Shown here: in pieces, positions 9,094 through 17,878 of the stretch
Position numbering within the stretch: position 1 is the first letter of the stretch
Layout: each line of letters begins with the position of its first letter
Assembly: GCF_024585165.1 (NCBI RefSeq)
Contig: NZ_CP029008.1
Location: forward strand, 3,038,001 to 3,102,000
Direction of reading: 5' to 3'
From: Bradyrhizobium sp. WBOS07
GTDB lineage: Bacteria > Pseudomonadota > Alphaproteobacteria > Rhizobiales > Xanthobacteraceae
Length of the DNA stretch: 64,000 bases
Translations under genes and position numbers: made by a program
The notes under the pieces: model-generated
What the model was told of the DNA's origin: nothing
What the model saw: the letters and a program-made list of their open reading frames with translations, nothing else
Database searches by the model: none

Positions 9094-10320
9094 ATGACGA
9101 CGACGTTCGCCCGCCGCTCCGCGGCCCTTCTGGCCTGTGCCGCCTTCGGTTTTGCCACATCCGCTTTCGCGCAGGACAAGACCGTCAAGATCGGCGTGCT
9201 CAACGACATGTCGAGCCTCTATGCCGACATCGGCGGCCCGAACTCCGTGGTCGCGATCAAGATGGCGGTCGAGGATTCCGGTCTGCTCGCGAAGGGCTGG
9301 AAGATCGACGTCATCAGCGGCGACCATCAGAACAAGCCCGACGTCGGCGTCAACATCGCCCGGCAGTGGATCGACAACGAGAAGGTCGACGCCATCGCGG
9401 ACACGCCGAACTCCGGCGTTGCGCTGGCGGTCAGCAACCTCGTCAAGGAAAAGAATGCGGTGCTGCTGAACTCCGGCGCCGCCTCCGCTGACCTGACCGG
9501 CAAGGCCTGCACGCCGAACACGATCTCCTACACCTACGACACCTACATGCTGGCCAACGGCACCGGCAAGGCGCTGACCAAGGCCGGCGGCGACAGCTGG
9601 TTCTTCCTGACCGCGGACTATGCCTTCGGTCACGCGCTCGAGCGTGACACCACCGCGGTCGTAACCGCGAACGGCGGCAAGGTGCTCGGCAGCGTCAAGC
9701 ATCCGATCAACACTGCGGACTTCTCGTCCTTCCTGCTGCAGGCACAATCGTCCAAGGCCAAGGTCGTGGGCCTTGCCAATGCCGGCGGCGACACCACGAA
9801 CTCGATCAAGCAGGCGGCCGAATTCGGCATCGTCTCCGCCGGCCAGAAGCTCGCCGCGCTGCTGCTGTTCATCAACGACGTGCACTCCCTCGGCCTGAAG
9901 ACCGCGCAGGGCCTGACCTTCACCGAATCGTTCTACTGGGACATGAACGACAAGACCCGCGAATGGTCCAAGCGGTTCTCCAAGCTTGCCAGCAAGAACG
10001 CGATGCCCTCGATGACCCAGGCCGGCAATTACGCGATGGTGCTGCACTATCTCAAGGCGATGGAAGCGCTCGGCGGCAATCCGCATGACGGCGCCAAGGT
10101 CGTCGCCAAGATGAAGGAGCTGCCGACCAACGATCCGCTGTTCGGCAACGGGCCGCTGCGCCAGGACGGACGCCGCCTCATCCCGGCCTATCTGTTCGAG
10201 GTGAAGAAGCCGGAGGAGTCGAAGGGACCGTGGGACTATTACAAGCAGATCGCCACGATCTCGGCGGAAGACGCGGCGAAGCCGCTCAAGGACAGCGACT
10301 GTCCGCTGGTGAAGAAGTGA
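9094..10320 (+). CDS. orphan Liv-type ABC transporter substrate-binding protein
   Basis: 408 residues with a signal peptide (TTTFARRSAALLACAAFG, cleavage after about residue 25, Ala-X-Ala then QDKTVKIGVL). It has the type I periplasmic-binding fold of branched-chain amino acid/amide receptors. The start ATG at 9094 has a strong GGAGGAAG eight bases upstream. No permease or ATPase gene adjoins it. The protein is closely similar along its whole length to the binding protein at 23743-24963; both share HQNKPD, LTADYAFGHALERDT, NPHDGAKVVAKMKE and end CPLVKK. It may therefore deliver a second ligand to that LivHMGF transporter. Compound substrates range from amino acids to aromatic acids in this family; the ligand is unknown. 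Confidence 0.9.
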   Translation: MTTTFARRSAALLACAAFGFATSAFAQDKTVKIGVLNDMSSLYADIGGPNSVVAIKMAVEDSGLLAKGWKIDVISGDHQNKPDVGVNIARQWIDNEKVDAIADTPNSGVALAVSNLVKEKNAVLLNSGAASADLTGKACTPNTISYTYDTYMLANGTGKALTKAGGDSWFFLTADYAFGHALERDTTAVVTANGGKVLGSVKHPINTADFSSFLLQAQSSKAKVVGLANAGGDTTNSIKQAAEFGIVSAGQKLAALLLFINDVHSLGLKTAQGLTFTESFYWDMNDKTREWSKRFSKLASKNAMPSMTQAGNYAMVLHYLKAMEALGGNPHDGAKVVAKMKELPTNDPLFGNGPLRQDGRRLIPAYLFEVKKPEESKGPWDYYKQIATISAEDAAKPLKDSDCPLVKK

Positions 10321-10350
10321 CCGCGTAGCGGCTCCGCACAGCCTCAACGA

Positions 10351-10380
10351 CGTCATGCCCGGGCTTGTCCCGGGCATTTC
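10351..10380. repeat. half copy of palindromic intergenic element
   Basis: CGTCATGCCCGGGCTTGTCC continues as CGGGCATTTC. This is a hairpin matching the left end of the element at 7945-8068 and lies 30 bases after the binding-protein stop codon. The right half is absent; a different repeat family begins 25 bases later. Confidence 0.65.
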
Positions 10381-10404
10381 GTTTGGGGCTTCAGAAAACG
10401 CCGC

Positions 10405-10492
10405 TGTAGGGCAAAGCGAAGCGTGCCCACGATTTCTTCGTTTCATGAACAGATCGTGGGCACGGCGCTTATGCGCCTTTGCCCACCCTACG
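10405..10492. repeat. GTAGGGTGGGCAAAG-type palindromic repeat, copy 1
   Basis: The long inverted repeat opens GTAGGGCAAAGCG and closes CGCCTTTGCCCACCCTACG; the inner arms are CGTGCCCACGAT and ATCGTGGGCACG. Compared with the copies at 10558-10650 and 63526-63649, the left end lacks the TGGG of the usual GTAGGGTGGGC. The whole element could fold into one imperfect stem-loop. Confidence 0.75.
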
Positions 10493-10557
10493 AGACCGTC
10501 TTCGTGGCTGCTAGCGTCCGCACGGCGATGGCTGCGCACAGCACCGTCAGCAGCTGT
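10493..10557 (-). pseudogene. duplicated 3' end of the MFS transporter gene
   Basis: These 65 bases align without gaps to 10651-10715, the last about 22 codons of the MFS gene, with about 54 matches counted by eye. Read on the minus strand they end [19 protein letters not shown] and stop, against [19 protein letters not shown] in the gene. The stop is again formed by the neighbouring repeat element. The segment together with repeat copy 1 therefore looks like an older tandem duplicate of the gene end plus repeat copy 2. Confidence 0.7.
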
Positions 10558-10650
10558 CGTAGGGTGGGCAAAGCGCAAGCGTGCCCACCGCCTGTCTCGA
10601 TCATGAGGAAATCGTGGGCACGGCGCTTGCGCGCCTTTGCCCACCCTACG
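10558..10650. repeat. GTAGGGTGGGCAAAG-type palindromic repeat, copy 2
   Basis: A full-length copy: it opens CGTAGGGTGGGCAAAGCG, has inner arms GTGCCCACCG and ATCGTGGGCACG, and closes TTTGCCCACCCTACG. Its right end overlaps the 3' end of the MFS gene and supplies that gene's TAG stop codon (complement of CTA at 10646-10648). Confidence 0.8.
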
Positions 10651-11902
10651 ATACCGTCTTCGTGGCCGCCAGCGAGCGCACGGCGATGGCCGTGCACAGC
10701 ACCATCAGCACCGCTGCGAGCAGGAATGGCGCGCCGGGCAGATGCAGCGGCGCGCTGCTGCCGATGAAATAGGAGAAGGTCAGCGTGAACAGGAACGGAC
10801 CGACGAGCTGCGATACGCTCTGCACGCTCGCGGTCGCACCCTGCAGCTGGCCCTGCTGATCGGGCGACACGAGCCGCGTCATCAGGGCTTGCGATGCGGC
10901 GCCGGAGATCCCCCACAGCGCCAGAATGGGAATGCCGATCCAGGACAACGGCCCGGTCGGCGCCGCGCCCAGGACCGCGAAGCCGAGCGCGCCGCAGCAC
11001 AGGCCGAGCAGCAGCGCGTTCCGCTCGCCCAGCACACGCACGATGGGGCCGATCGCGAGCCCCTGCACCACCATGGCGCAGATGCCGACCATCGCCAGCG
11101 TCAATCCCACGGTCTTGGAATCCCAGCCATAGCGGTAGGTCGCATAGAGCACGAAGGTCGAGGGCAGCACGACATGCGCGACCTGCGCGATGAAGTTCAC
11201 GACCGACAAGGCGGCCAACACCGCGTTGGATCGCAACAGACGCAGTGCCCCGACCGGACTGGCACTCCTCCAGCGGAACGGCGCGCGCTTGTCGGGCGCC
11301 AGCGATTCCGGCAGGACGAACAATCCATAGAGCGCATTGGCGAAGCTCAGCGCTGCCGAGGCCCAGAACGGCAGGCGCGGATCGATGTCGCCGAGCAGGC
11401 CGCCCAGCGCCGGGCCCAAGATGAAGCCAGCCCCGAAGGCAGCGCCGACCTTGCCGAAGACCGCCGCGCGCCGCTCCGGCGGCGTGATGTCGGCGATATA
11501 GGCAAAGGCGGTCGAGATGCTGGCGGAGGTAATGCCTGATATCACGCGGCCGATGAACAGCCAGAGCAGAGACGGGGCCAGCGCCATCAGCACGTAGTCG
11601 GCGGCCAGGCCGAAATTCGACAGCAGCACCACCGGCCGCCGTCCGAAGCGATCGGAGAGCGCGCCGAGCAGCGGCGAGAACACGAACTGCATCAGAGCCC
11701 AGGCGGTGCCGAACAGGCCGAAGATGCGGGCCGCGTGCGCGGTGTCGTCGTCGACGAAGCTCTCGATCAGCTTCGGCAGGATCGGCATGATCACGCCGAG
11801 CGCGAGCATGTCGAGCAGGATGGTGACGAAGATGAAAACGACCGCGCCGCGCCGGGCCGGCGCTGCATCTTGCGCCGCCGCCTCGCCGGCACCCTCACTC
11901 AT
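10646..11902 (-). CDS. TetA-type MFS drug/metabolite exporter
   Basis: 418 residues with about twelve membrane segments. The motif-A loop after segment 2 reads [12 protein letters not shown], and the family motif [10 protein letters not shown] follows segment 5, as in 12-TMS multidrug/tetracycline exporters of the TCR/Tet group. These proton antiporters expel hydrophobic compounds from the inner membrane; the substrate is not predictable. The start ATG at 11902 overlaps the der stop by four bases (ATGA), so it is translationally coupled to der. The last codons and the TAG stop come from an intergenic palindromic repeat, and the same 3' end is duplicated at 10493-10557, so the natural C-terminus may have been changed by repeat insertion. 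Confidence 0.85.
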   Translation of the reverse strand: MSEGAGEAAAQDAAPARRGAVVFIFVTILLDMLALGVIMPILPKLIESFVDDDTAHAARIFGLFGTAWALMQFVFSPLLGALSDRFGRRPVVLLSNFGLAADYVLMALAPSLLWLFIGRVISGITSASISTAFAYIADITPPERRAAVFGKVGAAFGAGFILGPALGGLLGDIDPRLPFWASAALSFANALYGLFVLPESLAPDKRAPFRWRSASPVGALRLLRSNAVLAALSVVNFIAQVAHVVLPSTFVLYATYRYGWDSKTVGLTLAMVGICAMVVQGLAIGPIVRVLGERNALLLGLCCGALGFAVLGAAPTGPLSWIGIPILALWGISGAASQALMTRLVSPDQQGQLQGATASVQSVSQLVGPFLFTLTFSYFIGSSAPLHLPGAPFLLAAVLMVLCTAIAVRSLAATKTVS

Positions 11903-13281
11903 GAAGGGCGCTTGCGCTTGTGCGCGAACGGATTGGCCTTCTCGCGCAGCGTGATGCGCACCGGCGTGCCCGGCAGATCGAAGCTCTCGCGCATGGAATT
12001 GGTGAGATAGCGCAGATAGGATTGCGGCACCGCGTCGGCGCGCGAGCAGAACAGCACGAAGCTCGGCGGACGCGCCTTGTTCTGCGTGATGTAGTTCAAC
12101 TTCAGCCTGCGGCCGGACACCGCCGGCGGCGGGTTGGCCTGGACCGCCTGCTCGAACCAGCGATTGAGCGCCGAGGTCGGCACGCGCCTGTTCCAGACCG
12201 CATAGGCGTCCTGGATCGCCTGCATCAGGCGGTCGATGCCTTCGCCCATCAGGCCCGAGACGGCGACAATAGGCACGCCCTTGACCTGCGGCAGCCAGTG
12301 GTCGGCATCACGGCGCAAAGTCGAGATCGCGCCGCCGCCCTTGGTCTCCATCAGGTCCCATTTGTTGACGGCGAGCACGATGGCGCGGCCCTCGCGCTCG
12401 ATCAGATCGGCGATGCGCAGATCCTGCTCCTCGAAGCGGTTTTGCGTGTCCATCATCAGCACGACGACTTCGGCAAAGCGCACCGCGCGCAGTGCATCGG
12501 CGACCGAGAGCTTTTCCAGCTTCTCCTCGATGCGCGAACGCCGGCGCAGGCCGGCGGTGTCGAACACGCGAAAATCGCGGCCCTTCCAGTTGATCTCGAC
12601 CGCGATGGAATCGCGCGTGGTGCCGGCCTCCGGGCTCGTCAGCAGCCGCTCTTCGCCGAGCAGATGGTTGATCAGCGTCGACTTGCCGGCATTGGGCCGG
12701 CCGACGATGGCGACGCGGATCGGGCGCGTCGCGGCCTCTTCCTCGGAGAGCGGCGCGTCGTCCTCGATCTCGTCTTCGTCGACGGGCTCCGGCATCAGCT
12801 TGGCAAGCGCATCGTAGAGCTCGCCCATGCCCTCGCCGTGCTCGGCCGAGATCTGGATGGGATCGCCAAGGCCGAGCGCGAAGGCTTCCATCGCGCCGGC
12901 ATCGCCGTGCTTGCCCTCGCTCTTGTTGGCGATCAGCAGCACCGGCTTGTCGGCCTTGCGGGCGAAATCGGCGAAGGCGCGATCGGTCGGCGTGAGGCCG
13001 ATGCGGGCATCGATGACGAAGAACAGCGCGTCGGCTTGCGCGATCGCGGCCTCGGTCTGCTCCTGCATGCGCGCGGTCAGCGAGCCCTTGGCGCCCTCGT
13101 CGAGCCCGGCGGTGTCGATGATGGTGAAGTGGAGATCGCCGAGCCTGGCCTCGCCCTCGCGGCGGTCGCGGGTGACACCCGGCAGATCATCGACGAGCGC
13201 GAGCTTCTGTCCGACCAGACGGTTGAACAGCGTCGATTTGCCGACATTGGGCCGGCCGATGATGGCGATCGTGAAGGACAT
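11899..13281 (-). CDS. der: ribosome biogenesis GTPase Der (EngA)
   Basis: 460 residues with the double-GTPase layout unique to Der. A first G domain has P-loop GRPNVGKST at residues 8-16, DTAGL and NKSE; a second has [14 protein letters not shown] and NKWD; the KH-like domain occupies about the last 100 residues. Der is essential for 50S subunit maturation. An acidic linker ([17 protein letters not shown]) separates the G domains, typical of alphaproteobacteria. The upstream YfgM-like protein and lipoprotein on the same strand match the yfgM-bamB-der neighbourhood of other proteobacteria. Confidence 0.97.
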   Translation of the reverse strand: MSFTIAIIGRPNVGKSTLFNRLVGQKLALVDDLPGVTRDRREGEARLGDLHFTIIDTAGLDEGAKGSLTARMQEQTEAAIAQADALFFVIDARIGLTPTDRAFADFARKADKPVLLIANKSEGKHGDAGAMEAFALGLGDPIQISAEHGEGMGELYDALAKLMPEPVDEDEIEDDAPLSEEEAATRPIRVAIVGRPNAGKSTLINHLLGEERLLTSPEAGTTRDSIAVEINWKGRDFRVFDTAGLRRRSRIEEKLEKLSVADALRAVRFAEVVVLMMDTQNRFEEQDLRIADLIEREGRAIVLAVNKWDLMETKGGGAISTLRRDADHWLPQVKGVPIVAVSGLMGEGIDRLMQAIQDAYAVWNRRVPTSALNRWFEQAVQANPPPAVSGRRLKLNYITQNKARPPSFVLFCSRADAVPQSYLRYLTNSMRESFDLPGTPVRITLREKANPFAHKRKRPS

Positions 13282-13329
13282 CGGTCATTCGTGCGCTGCC
13301 GGGGCTGCGCGTGTCAATGAAATGAATGA

Positions 13330-13878
13330 TCAGCGCGAGAAGCTGCCGCTCGGCAGCGGCGCCGGGAAAGCGCCCTGCGATTGCTGCTGCGTGGTCTGGG
13401 TCGGCTGCGCCTGCTGGACCGGCTGATCCGGCGGCGGCGCGGTGGTGCGCTTGCGGACGATCTTGTGCTTGGGCGGCGGAGCGGCCGTGGGTGGTGCCGC
13501 CTCAGGCTGGGCCTCGCCGTCGACCTCGCCGGCAGGCGCCTCGGCCGGCGCGACGGCAGCGGCCGGCTGCCTGGTCTGCTTCGCCTTGGCGCCCTTCCCC
13601 GGCCTGGCCGGCTCGGGCGGCGGCTCCGCGGGCAAAGCCGCGACGGCGGGCACGTTCGGATCGGGCTGCTGCTGCGCGCCCTTGTACAGATCCTTCGGCA
13701 CGCCCTGCTCGAGGCCCGGCACACCTTCGGGGAAGACCGGCTTGCGGTCGCCCGGCAGCTTCTTCTTGGTATCGAGGAAGTCGAGCAAGTCGCTTGGATC
13801 GAAGCTGGAGCAGCCGCCCAGGACGCCGGTGAAGGCGATCAGGACGGCGGCTGCGATCAAGCGTGGCGTACGGCGCAT
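13330..13878 (-). CDS. small proline/alanine-rich lipoprotein
   Basis: 182 residues. A lipobox (FTGVLGGC, Cys 23) ends a short signal peptide, so the protein should be lipid-anchored, probably in the outer membrane. Residues 24-65 are charged and ordered-looking (KKKLPGDRKPVFPEGVPGLE region). The remainder is low-complexity Pro/Ala/Lys with basic runs, ending GAFPAPLPSGSFSR. I recognise no enzymatic domain. It lies between a YfgM-like gene and der, the slot bamB takes in E. coli. No PQQ/beta-propeller repeats are present, so it is not a normal BamB. Whether it substitutes for or descends from the BamB N-terminus is open. Confidence 0.7.
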   Translation of the reverse strand: MRRTPRLIAAAVLIAFTGVLGGCSSFDPSDLLDFLDTKKKLPGDRKPVFPEGVPGLEQGVPKDLYKGAQQQPDPNVPAVAALPAEPPPEPARPGKGAKAKQTRQPAAAVAPAEAPAGEVDGEAQPEAAPPTAAPPPKHKIVRKRTTAPPPDQPVQQAQPTQTTQQQSQGAFPAPLPSGSFSR

Positions 13879-13946
13879 CGTGTGTCTCGTTTACGTCAGA
13901 GGGCCCGTCTGTCGTCAGCTCTTGTCAGCTCTTATCAGCTCTTGGG

Positions 13947-14600
13947 TCAGCTTTTGGCGACGGGCGGCAGCAGGGCCTGGAGCGCCTCGGCGCGCGAGCG
14001 CAGGCCGGGGGGCGTTTCATTGTCCTCGGCAATCGCGTCGAGCCATTTGCGGGCCGCGGTCATGTCGTTGTTGCGCCAGGCCGAGAGCGCCAGCATCTCG
14101 CGGGCGCTGTGGCGGTAGGTCGCCTTGGGCGCCGCGGAAGGCTCCAGCCGCTGCAGCATGTCGGCATAGCTGGCGCTGTCGAGCACGAGGCCAGCGGCGC
14201 GGATCTTCGCCAGATCCTGCCACTCACCGCCGACGCTGCGGTCGGCAGCAAGATCGTCATACATCTTCGCGGCGGCCTTGGGATCGCGCGCGGCAGCCTC
14301 GGCGGCGGCGCGCAGCCGCGCCAGGGTGCGATAACCCGACGGCGCCTTGGCGGCGAGCTCGGTGAAGGCGGCCTCAGCCTCGGCGTGCTTGTCCTGCTCG
14401 GACAGCTCCGCCGCCTTCTCGAAGGCGGCACCGGCCTCGGCGGCCTTCTTGGCCTCAAAGTACTTGTAGCCCTGCCAGCCAGCGGCCGCGGCCACGACCA
14501 GCACCATCAGGGCGATGAAGTAGATCGAATACTTGTCCCACAGCTTCTTGAACTGTTCGCGACGTACTTCCTCGTCGACTTCGTCAAATAATTCAGACAC
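13947..14600 (-). CDS. YfgM-like tetratricopeptide membrane protein
   Basis: 217 residues. A charged N-terminal segment (SELFDEVDEEVRREQFKKLW) precedes one membrane helix (about 28-46), then a periplasmic region of TPR-like helical repeats rich in Ala and Glu. This is the layout of YfgM, the ancillary SecYEG/chaperone-linked protein. Its position upstream of der with one lipoprotein gene between is the conserved context. The C-terminus ends LLPPVAKS. Role as a periplasmic chaperone or envelope-assembly factor is by family analogy. Confidence 0.82.
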   Translation of the reverse strand: MSELFDEVDEEVRREQFKKLWDKYSIYFIALMVLVVAAAAGWQGYKYFEAKKAAEAGAAFEKAAELSEQDKHAEAEAAFTELAAKAPSGYRTLARLRAAAEAAARDPKAAAKMYDDLAADRSVGGEWQDLAKIRAAGLVLDSASYADMLQRLEPSAAPKATYRHSAREMLALSAWRNNDMTAARKWLDAIAEDNETPPGLRSRAEALQALLPPVAKS

Positions 14601-14758
14601 TTATGCTAATCCCATACCCGTCCGGGTGCGCGCGCCGAAGCGTCCGCGTCAGGAATCCCGTCCCCCGTGTGGCGGCGAGGTACCCTAACGATATGGCGGT
14701 GGCAAGGCAAAGCGAGCCCGATCAAGGCGTTAACCACCCGGGAGAGCCCGGATGGGCC

Positions 14759-14782
14759 CTGCCCGGCTCAAGTTCCGGGCAG
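14759..14782 (-). terminator. hairpin at the 3' end of the AMP-ligase gene
   Basis: A perfect 8-bp stem, CTGCCCGG (14759-14766) and CCGGGCAG (14775-14782), with an 8-base loop spans the stop codon of the ligase gene. It is not followed by a T run on the minus strand. It may mark the transcript end before the promoter region of the YfgM-like gene. Confidence 0.35.
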
Positions 14783-16360
14783 CTCCCGGAGCTGCCGCTT
14801 CAAGACCTTGCCGTTGGCGTTACGGGGCAACGGGTCGGCCGTGATCGCCATGGTTTCGGGAACCTTGTAGTCGGACAGCCGCTCCGCGCACCAGGCCCGC
14901 AAGTCGCTGTCGGCCACCGGCGCCCGCGTCACCACCACGGCATGGACGCGCTCGCCCAGCACCGGGCAGGCTTTGGCGATGATCGCGCTCTCGACCACGG
15001 CGGGATGGCCGGCCAGCACGGACTCGACCTCGGCCGAATAGATCTTCAGGCCGCCGCGATTGATCATGTCCTTCTGCCGGTCGAACACGCGGACAAACCC
15101 TTCCGCATCGACCGAGCCGAGATCGCCGGAGTGCCAGAATCCACCCGTGAAGCTCTCGGCGGTCGCCTTGGCATTGTTCCAGTAGCCCTTGATGACGGAG
15201 GCGCTCTGGATCCAGAGCTCGCCGATCTCGCCACGCGGCAGTTCTCGCCCATCCGGATCCATCGCCACGATGCGCGCGCCGGGGCACGGCAGGCCGACGC
15301 TGTCGATGTGGCTCTCGGTCAGCTCGCCCGGCATGATCGTCGAAGGCGACGTCGTCTCGGTCGCGCCGTAGCAGTTCATCAGCTTCAGGCCGGGAATCTT
15401 CGCCTTGAGCTTCTCGATGGTCGCGACCGGCATCGGCGCGCCGCCAAAACCGCCGATGCGCCAGCTCGACAGATCGTAGCCGTCGAAATCGGGCTGCAGC
15501 AGGCAGAGATTATACATCGCCGGCACCATCACCGTGTAGGTGACGCGCTCGCGCGCGGCGACCTTGAGATAATCGGCGGCTTTGAACTCCGGCATGATGA
15601 TCAGCGCGCCGCCGCAGCGGATCATGGTGGTGATGTTGGCGACCACGCCGGTGACATGGCCGAGCGGCACCGCCGCGATCGAGCGGTCCGCGCCCGTCAA
15701 TTGCAGGCAGGACACGAACACCATCGAGGAATGCACGATATTGCAATGCGCCAGCATCGCGCCCTTCGGCTTGCCCGTGGTGCCCGAGGTGTAGAGGATC
15801 ATCGCGGTGTCCTCTTCGCTCACCTCGACCGGCGCCGGTGCCGGCGCGTTGTCGGCGAGCACGGCGAAGCGCGATCGGGCCGGATCCTCGTCGATGGCGA
15901 TGCGATGGATCAGATCGGGCACGTCCTGCGCGTCGGGCAGCCGCTCGGCGAGCGAGGCATCGTGGATCAGGATCTTCGCGCCGCAATCGGCGAGCACATA
16001 GGCGATCTCCGGCTTCTGCTGACGCGTGCTCAGCAGCACCGTGACCAGTCCCTCATGTGCTGCGGCAAACAGCAGCAGCGGAAATTCGATGCGGTTGCCG
16101 AGCAGGATCGCGACGCGGTCGCCGCGCTGCAAGCCCAGCTTGCGAAAGCCCGCCGCGATCCGTGTCGCCTGCTCCACGGCCTGCCGCCAGCTGAGCCGGA
16201 CATTGCCCGCAATCAATGCCTCACCAACCGGATTGCGGGCGCAGGCGTCCGCGACCATCGTCCACAGGCTCGCCGGCCGATCGCAAAACGCCGGCACCAC
16301 CCGATCGCCGAACCGCGCCTCGAGCCGCATCGGCGGAATCTGAGATTGCGACCAGTCCAT
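14768..16360 (-). CDS. AMP-dependent acyl-CoA synthetase/ligase
   Basis: 530 residues of the ANL adenylating superfamily. The P-loop-like motif TSGTTGKPKG is at 191-200, the A5 motif reads NCYGATETTSP, the A7 hinge region reads HSGDLGSVDAEGFVRVFDRQKD, and the catalytic lysine sits near the end in NANGKVLKRQL. It should activate a carboxylic acid to an acyl-AMP and then a CoA thioester; the acid (fatty, aromatic or other) cannot be told from sequence. GAGGGCG precedes the ATG at 16360. Neighbours are unrelated, so it is probably a single-gene unit. Confidence 0.9.
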   Translation of the reverse strand: MDWSQSQIPPMRLEARFGDRVVPAFCDRPASLWTMVADACARNPVGEALIAGNVRLSWRQAVEQATRIAAGFRKLGLQRGDRVAILLGNRIEFPLLLFAAAHEGLVTVLLSTRQQKPEIAYVLADCGAKILIHDASLAERLPDAQDVPDLIHRIAIDEDPARSRFAVLADNAPAPAPVEVSEEDTAMILYTSGTTGKPKGAMLAHCNIVHSSMVFVSCLQLTGADRSIAAVPLGHVTGVVANITTMIRCGGALIIMPEFKAADYLKVAARERVTYTVMVPAMYNLCLLQPDFDGYDLSSWRIGGFGGAPMPVATIEKLKAKIPGLKLMNCYGATETTSPSTIMPGELTESHIDSVGLPCPGARIVAMDPDGRELPRGEIGELWIQSASVIKGYWNNAKATAESFTGGFWHSGDLGSVDAEGFVRVFDRQKDMINRGGLKIYSAEVESVLAGHPAVVESAIIAKACPVLGERVHAVVVTRAPVADSDLRAWCAERLSDYKVPETMAITADPLPRNANGKVLKRQLRELPGT

Positions 16361-16436
16361 CGGAACGCCCTCGGCTTGTTGCTTATGTCACGTTCCGCGC
16401 ACGGCTGCGCGGATCGGTCTTGCGCTGAGCGGCTAG

Positions 16437-17021
16437 CTACACCCCCACGACCGGCACGCCAATCACGACCGGATGGAACGCGAACGCCAGGGCCACATAG
16501 GCGACCACGCCGACCCCGACCGCAATCAGATCGTTGGTGACGCCGCCGACGGGAATCGGCGGGCCGCCGGCGTCGGTGCGAGCTTTAAGCGAGATGCGGT
16601 CATAGACGGCCCAGCCCAGGAACGAGCCGAACAGGATGATGGAGCCGAGATCGCCATTGGCCAAAAGATGCGCCGCAGCCCACAGCTTGACGCCGGCCAG
16701 CATCGGATGCTCCAGCGTCGCGTAGATGCGGCCGCGCAGATAGGACGCCACGACCAGGATCACGGCGGGCAGCATCAGCGCGAGCGTGATGTGCTTCATC
16801 GCCTTCGGCGGATACCAGACGTCGATCCAGCCGGTGGCGCGGTAGTGGGCGTAACCCCAGATGATCAACGCGAGCCCCGCCAGCGAGACCAGCGCGTAGA
16901 GGATCTTGTAGGTCCCCTCACCCAGTCTTGCGATCGCCTGCGCGCGCGCGTCTCGTTTGGTTGTGAAAACATGGGCCGCAAAGAACAGCACCAGCCCCAG
17001 GATCATGACCAGCAGACCCAC
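16437..17021 (-). CDS. NnrU family membrane protein
   Basis: About 194 residues if started at the GTG at 17021, which has an excellent GGGGAGGA a few bases upstream; the longer frame from 17120 adds an implausible arginine-rich leader. The protein has six or so hydrophobic segments and the NnrU features FFAAHVFTTKR, GEGTYKILYALVSLAGL, HPMLAGVKLWAAAHLLANGD and LGWAVYDR. NnrU-type proteins resemble isoprenylcysteine methyltransferase-like membrane enzymes and were named from denitrification loci, but most copies, as here, are not near nitrogen-oxide genes. Function unknown. Confidence 0.85.
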   Translation of the reverse strand: MGLLVMILGLVLFFAAHVFTTKRDARAQAIARLGEGTYKILYALVSLAGLALIIWGYAHYRATGWIDVWYPPKAMKHITLALMLPAVILVVASYLRGRIYATLEHPMLAGVKLWAAAHLLANGDLGSIILFGSFLGWAVYDRISLKARTDAGGPPIPVGGVTNDLIAVGVGVVAYVALAFAFHPVVIGVPVVGV

Positions 17022-17091
17022 GACATCCTCCCCGCAAAGCAGCCCCCGGCAATGGCGTATCACCGATCGGCTGCGGGCCGCAACTCGTGCG

Positions 17092-17673
17092 CTACCGACC
17101 GATCTGTCGATTGTCGACATAGCGGATGGCGATCGGCCGGCCTGCCAGCGCGCCGCCGAGACCGCCGGTGAATTTCAGCGGCAGGCAGGCTTTCAGCGAT
17201 GAATTGATGGCGTTGAGATAGGTGGTTCGGGTCTGTGCGGGCACCCCGGGCGTCGCATATGTGAGACGCGGCGGGCCGATCAGGCCGCCGTCCCTGTTGA
17301 AGCTGAAGCGCACCGACATCTGCATGCCCGCGCGCGCATTGTCCGATGGCGGCGACCAGCAGCTGCGCAACGCGGCGAAGAGGTCGCCGATCGTATCGAG
17401 ATCGTGATCGGGCTTGTGATATTTGGCGCGGTCCGCCTCCGATGGAACGCTCTGGATGGTGAGCTGGAGGTTCTGGCCATAGGGGTAATCGATCTCGGGG
17501 ATGCAGGGGCCCGGCTCCAGCGGGCTGCAATAGGACGGCGTGCAGGGCCTGTTGTCGAGCACGCTGCACGGCTCATGGGCGAACGGAATCGGATTGATCT
17601 GGCGCGGCCGCGCGTCGGCGGCAGCCGTCGAGATCGTCAGCAGGATGATGACGGGAATGCTGCGCCACATCAC
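17092..17673 (-). CDS. exported protein with TonB/TolA C-terminal-like domain
   Basis: 193 residues. The N-terminal MMWRSIPVIILLTISTAAAD is a signal peptide. A Cys/Pro-rich segment follows (about 34-66, six cysteines including CSVLDNRPC and YCSPLEPGPC), suggesting disulfides in the periplasm. The C-terminal third, starting MSVRFSFNRDGGLIG and ending AIRYVDN, matches the pattern of the TonB C-terminal/TolA-like domain (a strand with Asp-Gly, a helix with ALK-type residues, then a final strand). There is no N-terminal membrane anchor for energy transduction, so it is not a classical TonB. Function not recognised. Confidence 0.65.
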   Translation of the reverse strand: MMWRSIPVIILLTISTAAADARPRQINPIPFAHEPCSVLDNRPCTPSYCSPLEPGPCIPEIDYPYGQNLQLTIQSVPSEADRAKYHKPDHDLDTIGDLFAALRSCWSPPSDNARAGMQMSVRFSFNRDGGLIGPPRLTYATPGVPAQTRTTYLNAINSSLKACLPLKFTGGLGGALAGRPIAIRYVDNRQIGR

Positions 17674-17738
17674 GCGAACGTGGCATCGGGAATGAACACG
17701 TCAAGCCGAGACGCGTTCACATGCTCGCGTTCAACTCC

Positions 17739-17844
17739 GGCGTCGTCGCCCGGCTTGACCGGGCGACCCAGTACGCCGTGACGACAATGATCGAATCGAT
17801 GGGCTGCGGAGTACTGGATTCCCCGCCTTCGCGGGGAATGACAG
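17739..17844. repeat. palindromic intergenic element (GCCCGGCTTGACCGGGC type)
   Basis: The left hairpin GTCGCCCGGCTTGACCGGGC continues as GAC; a middle part contains CCAGTAC and its inverted partner GAGTACTGG; the right hairpin CCCCGCCTTCGCGGGG is followed by AATGACAG. It is a member of the scattered palindromic families also seen at 7945 and 10351, placed between the convergent-side end of prfC and the TonB-like gene. Confidence 0.65.
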
Positions 17845-17878
17845 TGTGTAGCTAACCGCGGGGCCACAACGCGCCCCG

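Noticed and set aside
10321..10650. Insertion sequence or CRISPR array in the repeat-rich gap
   Set aside because: No transposase, no regular repeat-spacer pattern; the units are palindromic intergenic elements and one gene-end duplicate.
14603..16540. 645-residue plus-strand frame opposite the AMP-ligase gene
   Set aside because: No recognisable fold, His/Arg/Asp-rich, antisense to an intact adenylating enzyme with all motifs.
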